Shown: positions 47,417-57,570 of the stretch, piece by piece
Layout of the letters: each line of letters begins with the position of its first letter
How positions within the stretch are numbered: position 1 is the first letter of the stretch
Origin: Litsea cubeba
Lineage: Eukaryota; Streptophyta; Magnoliopsida; Laurales; Lauraceae
DNA length: 64,000 bases
Direction: 5' to 3'
NCBI GenBank assembly: GCA_012931725.1
Contig: CM022948.1
Coordinates: 12,421,300-12,485,299 of the forward strand
The notes under the pieces: generated by a model
The model's input: only the letters and a program-made list of their open reading frames with translations
Told to the model about the DNA's origin: nothing
The model's database searches: none
Made by a program: the position numbers and the translations under genes

Positions 47417-47789
47417 AGACTTACCCAACTGGGTAAGAGCAATGCCTGTATGGCCAAAACCGGTTTCCAGGTGCACGCTCGCTAAACCCACCCTTTTTTA
47501 GAATTTTCATATCAAATGTTGAAATTTCTAGAAATCTAAAACAATGCTTACTTTCATCGTTTCATTGTTCAAAAAAATATATATATATATCCAAGTTTAG
47601 GAACCTTTCCCTAAGCTTGACCAAAATTTTCAACCCTTGAACCCAAAATTCATGGTTTGAAACAAAAATCCGGATTCATGGATTTCCACCCTAGTCTACC
47701 CTGCCTTTTACCGCCAAAATGGTTTTAGGTCAAAATTTATGACCCTCGTGTCTTTAAACAAAAAAAAAAAGGTTTTTCAAAAACCGCGA

Positions 47790-48245
47790 GGAAGCGACGC
47801 TTAGTCGATACTCGCACAAATCGGAAGCAAGAGAACCACGTTCGACACTTCCAAAATCGCAGGGAAGCGACATTTCGTCGATACTTGCAAAATCCAAAAC
47901 CGTGGAAACGCAACATTTCAGTTGATATCCACAACCCAAATTTCAAAGGTTCGAAAAAACCTAAAAAAAAATGTGGAGACGCAACATTTCAGTTGATATC
48001 CATAACCCAAAGGTTCGAGAAAACCACAAATTTAAAAAATCGTGGGGAAACGACATCAAGTCAGTACCCGCAAAATCAAAATTTTTGAAAAGCAAGGATG
48101 CGACATTCCATCGATACTTGCACCCAAATCCGCGAGGATGCAACATTCCATCGATACTCGCAACCGAATGAGCAAGGATGAGACATTCCATCGATACTTG
48201 TAAGAACATTCAGCAGGGAGGCGACTTTTAGTCGATACTTGCATT
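47790..48245. repeat. Degenerate array with a CGATACTTGCA core
   Basis: About nine degenerate units of 40-70 bases each combine a GCGACATTY-like block with CGATACTYGCA or GTTGATATCCA. Clear cores lie near 47807, 47880, 47923, 47993, 48111, 48153, 48192 and 48232. Confidence 0.75.
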
Positions 48246-48254
48246 TTTTGAAAA

Positions 48255-48640
48255 CCAAACTGGCTATAAATGCCACAAACCGGCTATAAATGCCATCAAA
48301 ACAGGCTATAAATGCCACAAACCGGCTATCAATGCCACCAAAACAAAACCGGCTATCAATGCCACAAACAAAAAACTTGGATTTCAAAAAAAAAAACAAA
48401 ACGGCTATACAATGCCACCAAAACAAAACATGCTATCAATGCCACCAAAACCGGCTATAGATGCCACCAAACAAACCGGCTATCAATGCCACCAAAACAA
48501 ATTCGGCTATCAATGCCACAAAACTGGCTATAGATGCCACAAAAAAAAAAAACTCGGCTATCAATGCCACAAGAAAAGCTGGCTCTCATGCCAAAATTGG
48601 CTTCCATGCCACAAACAAAAACCTGGCTTTCATGCCAAAA
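48255..48640. repeat. Minisatellite array, CGGCTATMAATGCCAC units
   Basis: About a dozen units of 20-30 bases carry GGCTATAAATGCCAC or GGCTATCAATGCCAC separated by A-rich spacers. The core is the same as the minisatellite inside this element's LTR (36371-36427, 56813-56885). Confidence 0.85.
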
Positions 48641-48686
48641 CAATTACTTGACAAAAGATTTTCACAAAATGACAACCTTTTGATCA

Positions 48687-48960
48687 AATCCCATTTAGCA
48701 ATTACTTTTCACAAAAAGATTCAAGTGAGCGTAGGGATAACAAAAAAAAAAAGCATCCCATTTAGCAATTACTTTTATCACAAAAAGATTCAAGTGAGCG
48801 TAGGGATAACAAAAAAAAAAGCATCCCATTTAGCAATTACTTTTATCACAAAAAGATTCAAGTGAGCGTAGGGATAACAAAAAAAAAGAGAGAGCATCCC
48901 ATTTAGCAATTACTTTTATCACAAAAAGATTAAAGTGAGCGTAGGGATAACAAAAAAAAG
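48687..48960. repeat. Four tandem copies of a 68-73-bp unit
   Basis: Near-identical units starting near 48687, 48753, 48821 and 48894 each run from CATCCCATTTAGCAATTAC through GATTCAAGTGAGCGTAGGG into a poly-A stretch. Length differences are mainly in the A-runs. Confidence 0.9.
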
Positions 48961-49088
48961 AGTACCAAAAAAATACATGTGGTACCAAAAAAAAGAAAGT
49001 GTTCACAAGCACTACAAAAAAAAGTACCAAAAAATACAAGTGGTACCAAAAAAAAAAAAAAGAAGGGATGGTTTCTGTATACAGGAGC

Positions 49089-50023
49089 TCAATCAAAAAC
49101 GGTCTCCAGCCAAGAGTTCAGCTCCTTAAGCAAGCTTTTGGCTTCATCCGTCAAGGATTCCAAGGCACGCTTCTTCAGGAACCTGCCATGAGATGCTGGG
49201 GTGGGCTGTAACCCTTCTTCTGCACTGGGAAGCTTCCTTCGAGCGGTTTTCCATTGTTTGTCCTCATCAGACTTCCTTTTGAGAACTCGAATGGCATCCT
49301 TAACTCGGTGAATCAGAGCAGTCTCCCTTTCACGAGCCTCTGTTATTTCAGTCCACTTGGCAGCGACTTGTGCCTGCAGATGCTCAAGACGTTTCCTGGC
49401 CTCATCGACCTCCCTATCAAGGATGTTAAGGTCATGTGTCAGCCTAATGATGGTTATTTCTTCTAAGTTCCTCTCTCGGACTGCCTACTTCTTGCTTTCT
49501 GTAGCCTCATCCAGGTCAGATTGAGCCTTATCCGCAGGGTCCGAGAACATCTCCTTGAAGAACTGATCGTCAGGAAAACCCATGGTCTCAAACCACTTGT
49601 CACCCAGCTCAATGATCCTATTAACGATCGCCCTGGCATATGTGACATCCAGACCAGCTTCTTCAGCATCACCGAGAATCTCACGCACATGCTGGATCAT
49701 GCTAAATCCGGCTTCCAAGTGCCCAGAAAAGAGAGTCTCAATCCAAGAGCTCAGAACTCGCACCACCACCTTCTTCGCAAAAAGAAGAGATGGCCCAGCT
49801 GAAGATTCGCCCAACTCCGTTGGTCGGCTGCTCATGTCATCATCTGTTGAAAGAGTAACAAAAGAACTCTTTCCAGTTGAAGCTGCTCCTGCTCGGGAAG
49901 GAATCTCAGCGCGAGGAATCTCCTCAACATTGTCAGAACTGGTCCCAGGAGTCTCTACCTCTGGATTACCCTCTGGCATCCCTTGCTCTGGAAGCGACGA
50001 ACCTTCCTCTGTCACTTCAAAAC
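49089..50023 (-). pseudogene. Opposite-strand gene, exon 5 (helical tail)
   Basis: The acceptor CTTTGGCAG is followed by GTTTTGAAGTG, completing a phase-1 codon. About 180 residues run to a TAG at 49485-49487. The same frame then continues open for 131 more codons to TGA at 49089-49091. This last part is charged and heptad-like (for example DREVDEARKRLEHLQAQVAA), with little proline, which suggests a coiled coil. Its length and composition suggest that the TAG is a mutation and the TGA the original stop. Confidence 0.75.
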
Positions 50024-50098
50024 CTGCCAAAGAAACACAAAAAGGTATGAATATAATCCTGTTTGAAAATCATTATCAGGGTTATTACTATAAAATAC

Positions 50099-50209
50099 CT
50101 TCTTCGACGACTGGCGGAACACTCTCTTCCTCCATGAACTCATCGAAAGCATCATCAACATTTGCGTCCATCGATGGTTCAAAGTCATCAGAACCCTGTG
50201 GCAAGTCAG
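50099..50209 (-). pseudogene. Opposite-strand gene, exon 4
   Basis: This 111-base exon encodes a strongly acidic segment (DFEPSMDANVDDAFDEFMEE). The acceptor is a T-rich tract ending AG at 50211-50210, and the donor GT is at 50098-50097 after GAAGAAG. Both flanking introns are phase 1, so the exon is symmetric and could be skipped without shifting the frame. Confidence 0.7.
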
Positions 50210-50274
50210 CTAAAAAAAAATGTTAGCAAACCGAGTCACAAACTCAAAAAAAAAGGGAGCAAAAGAAGTCGTAC

Positions 50275-50388
50275 CAATTGGAGATTCTGGATTTACTCCA
50301 GAGTCCCTCGGTTCTTCTTCAGGTGCCTCAACAGGATCCATCACCACGTCATCGGTTGGGACCTCAGGCATCACCAAGTCTTCCTCTG
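50275..50388 (-). pseudogene. Opposite-strand gene, exon 3
   Basis: This 114-base acidic exon (EEDLVMPEVPTDDVVMDPVE) lies between a T-rich acceptor ending AG at 50390-50389 and a donor GT at 50274-50273. Phase 1 on both sides makes it symmetric, like exon 4. Confidence 0.7.
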
Positions 50389-50489
50389 CTAAAAAAAAAA
50401 AAAGAAGAAAAGCAGAAAACAAGAAGCAAATCAAAACATGGAAAAAATCCATTGAAAAGAAATGCAAAGAGAAAAAGGAAGAATCATAC

Positions 50490-52998
50490 CTTCACTGATG
50501 TTCTCTTCTTCTCGACTTCTCTTCTCTGGAGGCTCGTCAGCATCCACTGGCACATCCTCATCGATAGTAAGAGGAACTTCCAAGTTAGGAGAGTCCTCAT
50601 GCTGCCCCTTGCTGTGATGATGACTCCTCCCCCTCTTACTCCGGTGGGTTCGCTTCTTAGAAGAACCTACCCCGCTGTCAGAGTCAGGTTTCCCACTTGA
50701 CTCCTCACTGGATGGTCTGCTCTTGCCAGTAGACTCCACGGAAGCTTGCCTCTGTGCCGCTTGCATCCAAGCACCAAGTTCGGCTTCCTCCTGTTCTAGC
50801 TGCTCCAAAGCCTCATCAGGTATTTCTCGAACAGCTTCAGAACCAATGACGCCCTGGTCACCGAGAAAGCCTATCTTGTGCTTCTCTCCAGAAAGGAAGG
50901 CCCAAACTTCCTCTCGCCGGACTGCCATCCGACTTTCCAAGGCCCTTTCCAGATGCCAGCTTCACATCAAGCTCCTTCGTGGAAAGCCCCCGATATGCCG
51001 AAAAGCTCTCCGCGAACCACTTCGCAAAGCCGGCAGTCCGGGAAGTCAGCAACACAGGATAAGAAATCATGGCTGTAGTGTCTTCAGCACTATAGAAAGC
51101 CCATGCATTTCTCCCGTCCTGTAAGCCTCCAAAGCGCTTCACCATGCTTGAAGGCACTCCAACAACGCCTTGAGAAAAGCCCAGCTGCAAAGCAAAGCGA
51201 GAGGGTACATACGGCTGGATGTCGACGAAAAGATGTCTACGGTACACCATCGTGCCGACACGTATGCTGAAAAGCCACTCTCTCTCTGCATTTGTCAAGG
51301 AATAATGCCTTCCCGACCCCGCCCTGGTAGAGTCTCGGGAGGCACCAAAATCAAAAGCCTTCTTCCGCAACTCCGGAGAAAGCTTCACTGAAGATTGGCC
51401 CCATCTCGACGTCCCTGAACCGTCGGATCCTCATGCGGGCAAACAAAAGTGATTCGGACACGGCTTTGCCCTTAGCCAGTCGAATCATCAGAGGATCATC
51501 ATCCTGTGCAGCACCCAGCCGATGGAAGCCAGGACAGTGGTATACATACCACGAATAAAAGATATGGGCTGAAAATACCCTATTCATGGGAAGCCCAAGC
51601 CGAACCAAAAAAGCAGCAGCCTGCAGTTCGGTACACAAGTAGGAGTAAAGAGCTGGCACGAAAGCAAGCTGCTCTCCAAACGCCATCTGACAAGCCGGGA
51701 AAATACAATGCGGCCTGATGTGCGTTCCATCTCCTCCAGCAAAAACAGCCTCACCAAGCCAATAAGTGAGGTAAACAGCGAGATCTCTCCGCAGTGCAAT
51801 GTCAGGACATATGGCGTTTGTACTTGCACAGAAATCTCTCAACTCTTCTTGCATGGCCAAGATCTTCTTTGAACTTGGATCCTGAGCTTCGGCTTCCTGG
51901 GTCACGCTATCAGAAGACTCCCTGCTATAAAAAAAGTTGGGAAATGAAGAGCTAAAACTCTTCCAACTGCTGGATCTAACTTTCAAACCCCCCTTCTCCT
52001 TCAAAAAATCATAGAAGGCGACGAGCTGAAAGTATAAAAGCCTGAACTCCTCAGACTGCCCCTCGAGGACGCTGTCAATCGGCATAAACTCCTCATAGAG
52101 TTTGCCGAGGATGGGCAATCCGGTAATAGCGCTCAGCTCCTTCAAAGAAAAACCAATCTCACCATTCGTCACAACGAAGGTATTGGTTTGTGGGAGGAAT
52201 GACTCCAGCATAGCCATGAAGGCCTCGTCGGAAAAGATCACGGTCTCCCTAAAGGCGCGGACCGCATCAAAGATCCCGGCTTCCTTCAAAACGGCGCCAC
52301 CAATCAGCAGGACGCGATCAGTCCACGACTTCCACTCGGAGTCGGCATTAAAACGGCCTCGAAGTCGAAAAGGCTTGATCCAATTGCTGCCGTCACCACT
52401 GAAAATACCAAGGTCCACCGGTCTCAAATCGACCGACGGATAATCAGAGCCCTGGTAGCCGCTGGATGGCATCAACAGGTCCATGTCAACAGGCGACCTC
52501 TCCGTATATCCAGGAGAACCGCCAACAAAAACCCCGGTCTTGATTACATTTGTCCTTCTCACCCAGCTTGGAGGATCTTCCCTCTTAGGGCACGTGGGGG
52601 CAAGGCTCAGAATCGAGACGGTGCGATCAAACGTCGACCGGGTAGCAACAGTCTTCTTCTCACCATCTGCTGTGAAAGAAAACTGAAACATCTCCTCTGG
52701 TATGTCATGTCATCAGGGACTGCATCACCAAAGAAGAAGGTAGGCTTGGGCAAAACGCTCTGATCTTCCATCACCCGTGGACGACTGCTTACCATGATCT
52801 TATAGAATTCCTCTCCCTTGAAAGCGATCAGTCGCTGCCTCATCTCATCTCTGTTGAGGGAGTCGCACTCTTCCAGATTTCTCTCAACATACTGGACCTT
52901 CTCAAAAGCCTGCTGAACGGCCGGATTAGAAGATCTAGAAGATCGACGAGGTACGCTTGTAGCAGGCTCTTTACCCTTGTTCGCTCTAGAGGAACCAC
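50490..52998 (-). pseudogene. Opposite-strand gene, exon 2 (plant-mobile-domain-like)
   Basis: This 2509-base exon opens with SSRANKGKEPATS. Its main domain has a TNTFVVTNGEIGFSLKELSA block followed by GLPILG, like the conserved core of plant mobile domains, and later YVPSRFALQLGFSQGV, which resembles that domain's C-terminal signature. Further on are a basic KKRTHRSKRGRSHHHSK stretch and a donor after GAAG at 50490. Frame breaks are a tandem ATGTC duplication (plus strand 52702-52711), one extra base in CCCC at 51399-51402, and one extra base near 50943-50945. Together these lesions exactly account for the three frames used. Confidence 0.8.
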
Positions 52999-53741
52999 CT
53001 GAAAAGGATGGAAAAGAAAAAGATCAAACATCAAAATGACAGAATCTCGCTAAAAAAAAAATCTGGCGAAATTTTGACATGATGACGGGGCAATTCCGAA
53101 GAAAAGGAACTATCCCGAAAGAAATAGAAAGCTTGAAGATGGGCTCAACATCGCTGCGAGCTCCGAAACTCCAAACTTTCGAAACCTCAAGGTCTCCGCA
53201 AAATCAGGAAGGGCTCAACATCACTGCGAGCTCCAAATTGCCAAATTTGCAAAAACTTTCAGGTATGCTATCACATCATGCTACAAATTTAATTACAATT
53301 GAATGCATGCATGAACATCTTGGTTTGCGAAAAAAATGCATTATCATGATGAGCAAAAAAAAAAAAAAAGAAGAAAAGAAACTTTCTCAAAAAAAAAAGG
53401 GGAAAGAAAACAAAAAAGAAAAGAAAAGAAACTTTCTCAAAAAAAAAAAGGAGGGAAAGAAAACAAAAAAAAAGGGAGATGGCCCACAGGCCACGTGGCC
53501 GTACGGTCAGATCCGTACGGATCTGTCCGTACGGCCCACAAACAACAAAAACAAAACAAAACAAAAAAAAAAAAGAAAAAGAAAAGAAAGCAAAAAAAAA
53601 AAAGGAAAACGTGTAAAAAAAAAAAGAAAGAAGCAAACACGTGAAAAAAAAAGAGAAAAGAAAAAGAAAGAAACAAAAAAAAAAAAGAAGAACTTTTTAT
53701 TTTTTTCCTACAATGGAGTTTTCTTGAAAAAGGGAACTTAC
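52999..53741 (-). other. Intron 1 of opposite-strand gene, low-complexity with a palindrome
   Basis: It is bounded by GTAAGT at 53741 and a pyrimidine-rich acceptor ending CAG at 53001-52999. About 53340-53700 is almost pure A/G on the plus strand (C/T on the gene strand), with a duplicated AAAAGAAACTTTCTC module. A palindrome lies at 53497-53536. Two copies of GGGCTCAACATCRCTGCGAG lie at 53141 and 53212. Plus-strand lysine-rich frames here are composition artefacts. Confidence 0.65.
53497..53536. repeat. 40-bp near-perfect palindrome with CCGTACGG repeats
   Basis: The sequence equals its own reverse complement except for one mismatched base pair. It contains three CCGTACGG palindromes in 40 bases. 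It is GC-rich and stands inside a purine-rich, A-rich tract. Confidence 0.9.
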
Positions 53742-53751
53742 TTGAAGCCAT
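53742..53751 (-). pseudogene. Opposite-strand gene, coding part of exon 1
   Basis: ATGGCTTCAA is followed by the consensus donor GTAAGT. It leaves one base of a codon, which the first two bases of exon 2 (GT at 52998) complete as serine. The ATG context is TCAATGGC. This phase agreement over a 743-base intron is good evidence that the junction is real. Confidence 0.7.
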
Positions 53752-53873
53752 TGATGGAGAAGAAGAAGAAAAGTCTTGAAGATCTTGAAGAAGAAAAGCT
53801 CTTGGTCTTGAAGCCCTCTTGAGATTATTGCAAAAGAAAGTAATAAGAGCAAGAGATCCAACCTTCTCCTTGC

Positions 53874-53880
53874 TTTTATA
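53874..53880 (-). promoter_or_regulatory. TATA box of opposite-strand gene
   Basis: On the minus strand this reads CTCTATAAAAGCAAGG, 123 bases upstream of the inferred ATG. It is followed by a CT-rich 5' leader. The strong match and correct spacing support an independent promoter inside the element. Confidence 0.65.
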
Positions 53881-54838
53881 GAGGAGAGCAAACCAAAGAA
53901 GGAAAGAAGAAAGAGGTAAGTGTTACTAATTAGTAACCTTACCAAAAGAAAGAGATTAGAAAGATTCTTTCCCAAAAGAAAGATATCTTGAAGGATTTTC
54001 TCCCCAAAAGAAATCTATGACGGATTCTTTCCCAAAAGAAAGATATCTTGAGATATTCTATCCCAAAATAAAGGGCTCATGAGAGATTTTCTCCAAGTAA
54101 AGATATTCTTAGATATTCTCTATCCAAATGAGATATTTTTTGGATATTCTTTACAAAAATGACACCATATGAGATCTAAGCCATTTCAAAAGCTTAAGGT
54201 CCCATGGGTTAGCCCATATGAGCCAGGTTTGACCACCTAGGCACAAAAAAAAAAAAAAAAAAAAAAGTTTTGGGCTTTTAGTCAAAGAGAAATCCCTCTT
54301 ACCAAGAGCATACAAAAATGGTTCGATGCCTCTTTTGAGTTGATTGGACCATACAAAAGAAAATTCCAAGCCCCATGAGCTTCCAAAAATCAAACCATCC
54401 AGCCTAATCTACCAAATTGAGCCAAAATCTTGAAATTGACATTCCACAAAAATCAAACCAAATCCTGGTCCCCTAACTTGCCACATACAGCCTGTTAGGT
54501 CACAAGATCAAAACCAAAATTGATCCCCCAACATTCCACATACAGCTTGTTGGGTCACACGATCAAAACCAAACCCGACCCCCTAACCTGCCACATATAG
54601 CCTGTTAGGTCACAAGGTCAAAACCCAAATCCACATCCCTGATGTCATCTTCAAAACTTTGCCTCGAGATGGTACGTGATCCCTTTCACTACCATAAAAT
54701 TCCCCTGGAAGCTCAAAAGGCTACAAATACCAAAAAGAAAGACTGCTCAAAGACTCTTGGTCAAGTCACAGGCTCTCCTTCAAAAATCTCTTCGAGGCAC
54801 ATCGACTACAAAAGTTAAGCAACTCGTCGCTGTACCTT
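53881..54838 (+). other. Tat 3' region, part 2: upstream of the opposite-strand gene
   Basis: No coding sequence is visible. About 53955-54150 holds degenerate repeats of a CCCAAAAGAAAGATATCTTGA unit. A poly-A tract lies at 54245-54266, and a three-unit 55-bp array lies at 54466-54630. On the minus strand this stretch would be the promoter region of the opposite-strand gene. Confidence 0.75.
54466..54630. repeat. Three tandem copies of a 55-bp unit
   Basis: Units start near 54466, 54521 and 54576. Each has CCCCYAACNTKCCACATAYAG, then a TTRGGTCACA block and GTCAAAACC or ATCAAAACC. Confidence 0.88.
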
Positions 54839-54849
54839 GAGGGGGCATT
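54839..54849 (+). other. Tat polypurine tract
   Basis: GAGGGGGCATT directly precedes the 3' LTR start TGTTGACACC. Confidence 0.8.
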
Positions 54850-57168
54850 TGTTGACACCAAAAATGTCACTTTGCCTCTTCAAGATCCAAAGAGCTACAT
54901 GAAGTCGCAACCTGCCATAAATAGGCAATGCTGCTTCCAAAAAATCAAATCTTGTCAGAATCAGACAAAAACTGCAAGATTCTTCAAGACAGCCAAAAGA
55001 GGAGTACACAAGAAGTTTCGGGCCATTTCAAAATCATTTGGCCTAACTTCGCTTCTCCGACAGCCGAAAAGGAGCTCTCGACGACAAAAGCATCGGAGAC
55101 ACCAAATCTTCGATCAGGGCCGATGGATGGTTTCAAAATACTTCCAAAAGGGTCCACGTCAAGTTCCGAGTCAAACCGACAACGTTTGACCCTACATCAA
55201 CCCTCAAACAGCTAAATCAAGCCTCTCAGCGGCGAGAACCACCGAGGCCATTACTCATCAGATAGAGCACATGGACGGCTTCAAAATGCTTATAAAGGGC
55301 TACACGTCAAATTTCAGGTCATTTCGACAACATTTGACCATAGTTTGACGCTCGGAAGCCAAATCAGGCCTCTCGGCGGCAAAGCTCTCCGGGACCGTGG
55401 TTTCCAAGACAGAGCCTATGGATCATCTTAAAATGACTCCAATAGGTTCCCTGTCAAATTTCAGGTCAATCGGACATCGGTTGACCGCACATCAAACCGC
55501 GACATCTCCATCGCGACAAAAAGTAAGTCTACTGGTGATAAGACCCCAAATGGCTTCAAAACTCAAACAAAAGCCTATGGTTGGTCTTATTTATTACTCA
55601 GGAGGCTTCACACCAAATTTCAGGTCATTCCGACATCATTTGACCCAGTTTCAGTTTCTGACGGAAAATCGGCAGCTCTGCGCGACAAAGTCTTCGGCTT
55701 TCTCAGGAAATTGGAAGCTTTGAAAAATAAAATGCAAGGATTCTCATCAGGTTTCCCACAAAGAAATTAGGCCAATAAATAGTCAAAATGTCAAGGAAAA
55801 GTACAGAAGAAAAAAGAATCGAAAAACAGCAAAAATGGACACAAAACGGGACACAAAAGGGGGAAAGCCCCGACCCGCTGTTGGCAACAAACACCTGAAA
55901 TTACATGATCATCTGATGTCGATCTACATGAAGATCCATCGATGATCATCGACAGAAGAATCCCAAAAGACGTGGCACGGCCCGCGACTCTTCAGCTGCT
56001 CGGCGACCACTTAATGCGATTAATTGACTAGCTTTATTACAGTCATTAATCCATTTCTTTGGACGGCCCAATCAGAAGCAAGCATTCAGGAGTTACAAGT
56101 CAAGAGATTCATGGCATTTAACCCATGAAACTCCTCCCATCATGGCGATTAAAGGCGATTAAATGCCCTCAATCTCCTCCGGCCAATCAGAAGCCAAGAA
56201 AAAGGAGTTACAAAATAAACAATTCAATTTTGTAACTCCTCCCTTTATGTAGCTTTATGACAATCAAGGCTCATAAACCCTCCTAAATGGCTACCTAAAA
56301 GCCTATAAATAGGAGAGCTCTCCAAGAAGAAAGAACATCAGAAACATCAGAGAAAAAAGCATAAACACACAGACAGAAATCCAGAGAAAGGAAAAAGAGA
56401 GAAAACTCTGCGGAAGTTCTGCACCGGCCACCGCAACAAGGTGACAAAAGTCCCTTGGGGGGTACCCCCCCCCAAGGTCCTTGCCTTTTCCTCCTGCCTC
56501 CAATGGCTTAGATGTGGCTTTTCAGCCCGTCTACTCGGCTTTTTATTGGATATAGGACCTCCTTTTGGTCTTTGTCTTCTAAAAACCTGAGGTTATAGCC
56601 AAGCCAAGCGAATCAATAGCATCCTCTGTTCTCATCTGCATGGATGATGGCGAAGCCCACATATGGCTTGCGACCGTCAATCTAAACGGGTCCCCCACAA
56701 TCTCCTGAGAAGTTAGATCCTCCTTTTCTTGCTTTTCATTGTAGTTTGTATTTTTTCAAAAGAGACAAAAAAATCACAACTCTTGTCTTTCATTATTGAT
56801 AAGGATTGTAAATCGGCTATAAACGCCAAAATCGGCTATAAACGCCAAAAAATCGGCTATAAACGCCAAAATCGGCTATAAATGCCAAAAAAATCGCCTT
56901 TCACGGCAAATCAAGAAAATGTCTCTTTTCTTAAATATATGTACAATGGAAAACTTGAAAGAAGTTGATTTCCTTTTTACTTGCGAAGGTTGATCTCCGG
57001 ATCACCACTTGCAATTCCAAGTAAAAATAGAAAATCTGGCACACCCACAAAAAAAGAAATGTTGATGCACGCCCCATTGCCCCCCGGTTACGAAAGGGTC
57101 GGAACCAAACGGACTCCCACGTCCGCCGACCTCGGTAGGAACTCGGGCATTCGGAGCGCGGTCCATCA
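54850..57168 (+). repeat. Tat element 3' LTR (with internal deletion)
   Basis: It matches 34119-36709 but lacks about 300 bp between GGGGGAAAG and CCCGACCCGCTG (junction near 55867). That loss removes the GC hairpin. It carries four CGGCTATAAA units (56813-56885) where the 5' LTR has three. TATA box TATAAATA is at 56304-56311. It ends at 57168, and ATTTC follows. Confidence 0.95.
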
Positions 57169-57570
57169 ATTTCCTGGGTCAACCTCCGATTAGCATCCAT
57201 CTGTTTTTCTATTCCTCCCTCGATATTCTTTTCCTGAGCTATATCTTTTGGATCTATCTTATCCTCTATCCAGTTTGTGAGTTCTCCGTTTTTTCTTATT
57301 GGCATCAGTGCTCTGTCCATGCTACTGTAATGCTTTGGAGGTAGGAGATTAGTCCACTGTCTTCGTGTTGGCTCAGATCCCACGCATTTCCTCTTGAATA
57401 CAGAGATCCACCCTGTTGAATCCCTCTTCGGGGTGACAAAAGAGATTTCGGTCTTGGTCTGTTCTTCCCTTACGATGCTATGGAGGACCCATTTTTCTTG
57501 TCGATGAATGTCTTTCGTCCCCTTTTCAGATCCCTCCTTGCTCTACTTCAACTTCTGTGACCCTGTCTTC

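Larger units (their letters stand above)
47417..49088 (+). other. Tat 3' region, part 1: three tandem arrays
   Basis: This stretch holds no coding sequence on the plus strand. After about 380 bases without notable features it carries three consecutive arrays (about 47790-48245, 48255-48640 and 48687-48960), then A-rich DNA with GGTACCAAAAAA-like repeats to 49060. It lies just downstream of the opposite-strand gene's stop codon, so it would be the 3' flank of that gene as well. Confidence 0.8.
49089..53751 (-). pseudogene. Opposite-strand spliced gene in Tat element, plant-mobile-domain-like
   Basis: The gene runs opposite to gag-pol, with a TATA box at 53874-53880, an ATG at 53751, and five inferred coding exons: 53751-53742, 52998-50490, 50388-50275, 50209-50099 and 50023-49089. 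All four introns (743, 101, 65 and 75 bp) have GT and AG ends, and every one is phase 1. The product would be about 1220 residues. It has a short Ser-rich N-terminus, a large domain resembling the plant mobile domain, a basic nuclear-signal-like stretch, acidic exons and a charged helical tail. This copy carries three frameshifting length changes (52702-52711, 51399-51402, about 50943-50945) and a TAG at 49485-49487. Opposite-strand genes at this place are known in some Tat elements. The exon model here is my inference. Confidence 0.8.
34119..57168 (+). mobile_element. Tat-lineage Ty3/gypsy retrotransposon, 23 kb
   Basis: LTRs 34119-36709 (2591 bp) and 54850-57168 (2319 bp) begin TGTTGACACC and end GGTCCATCA. 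A perfect ATTTC duplication flanks them (34114-34118 and 57169-57173), and the LINE ORF1 frame resumes across the insertion. The order is primer site, long leader, gag, protease, reverse transcriptase, two RNase H domains, integrase, then a 7.4-kb 3' region with tandem arrays and a spliced gene on the opposite strand. Dual RNase H of archaeal type, great length and a repeat-rich 3' untranslated region are all known hallmarks of the Tat group (Ogre, Retand, Grande and relatives). Gag and protease frames are broken, so it is probably inactive, although pol is open. Confidence 0.96.

Noticed and set aside
48255..48960. CRISPR-like spaced repeats
   Set aside because: Spacers are A-rich and variable in length, units are degenerate, and the setting is a plant retrotransposon 3' region. 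They are minisatellites.
49582..50226. Plus-strand 214-residue Ser-rich open frame
   Set aside because: It is the complement of exons 4 and 5 of the opposite-strand gene and crosses its intron sequences.
53079..53822. Plus-strand 247-residue lysine-rich open frame
   Set aside because: It is an A/G low-complexity tract without stops and lies in the inferred intron of the opposite-strand gene. No codon bias or domain is visible.
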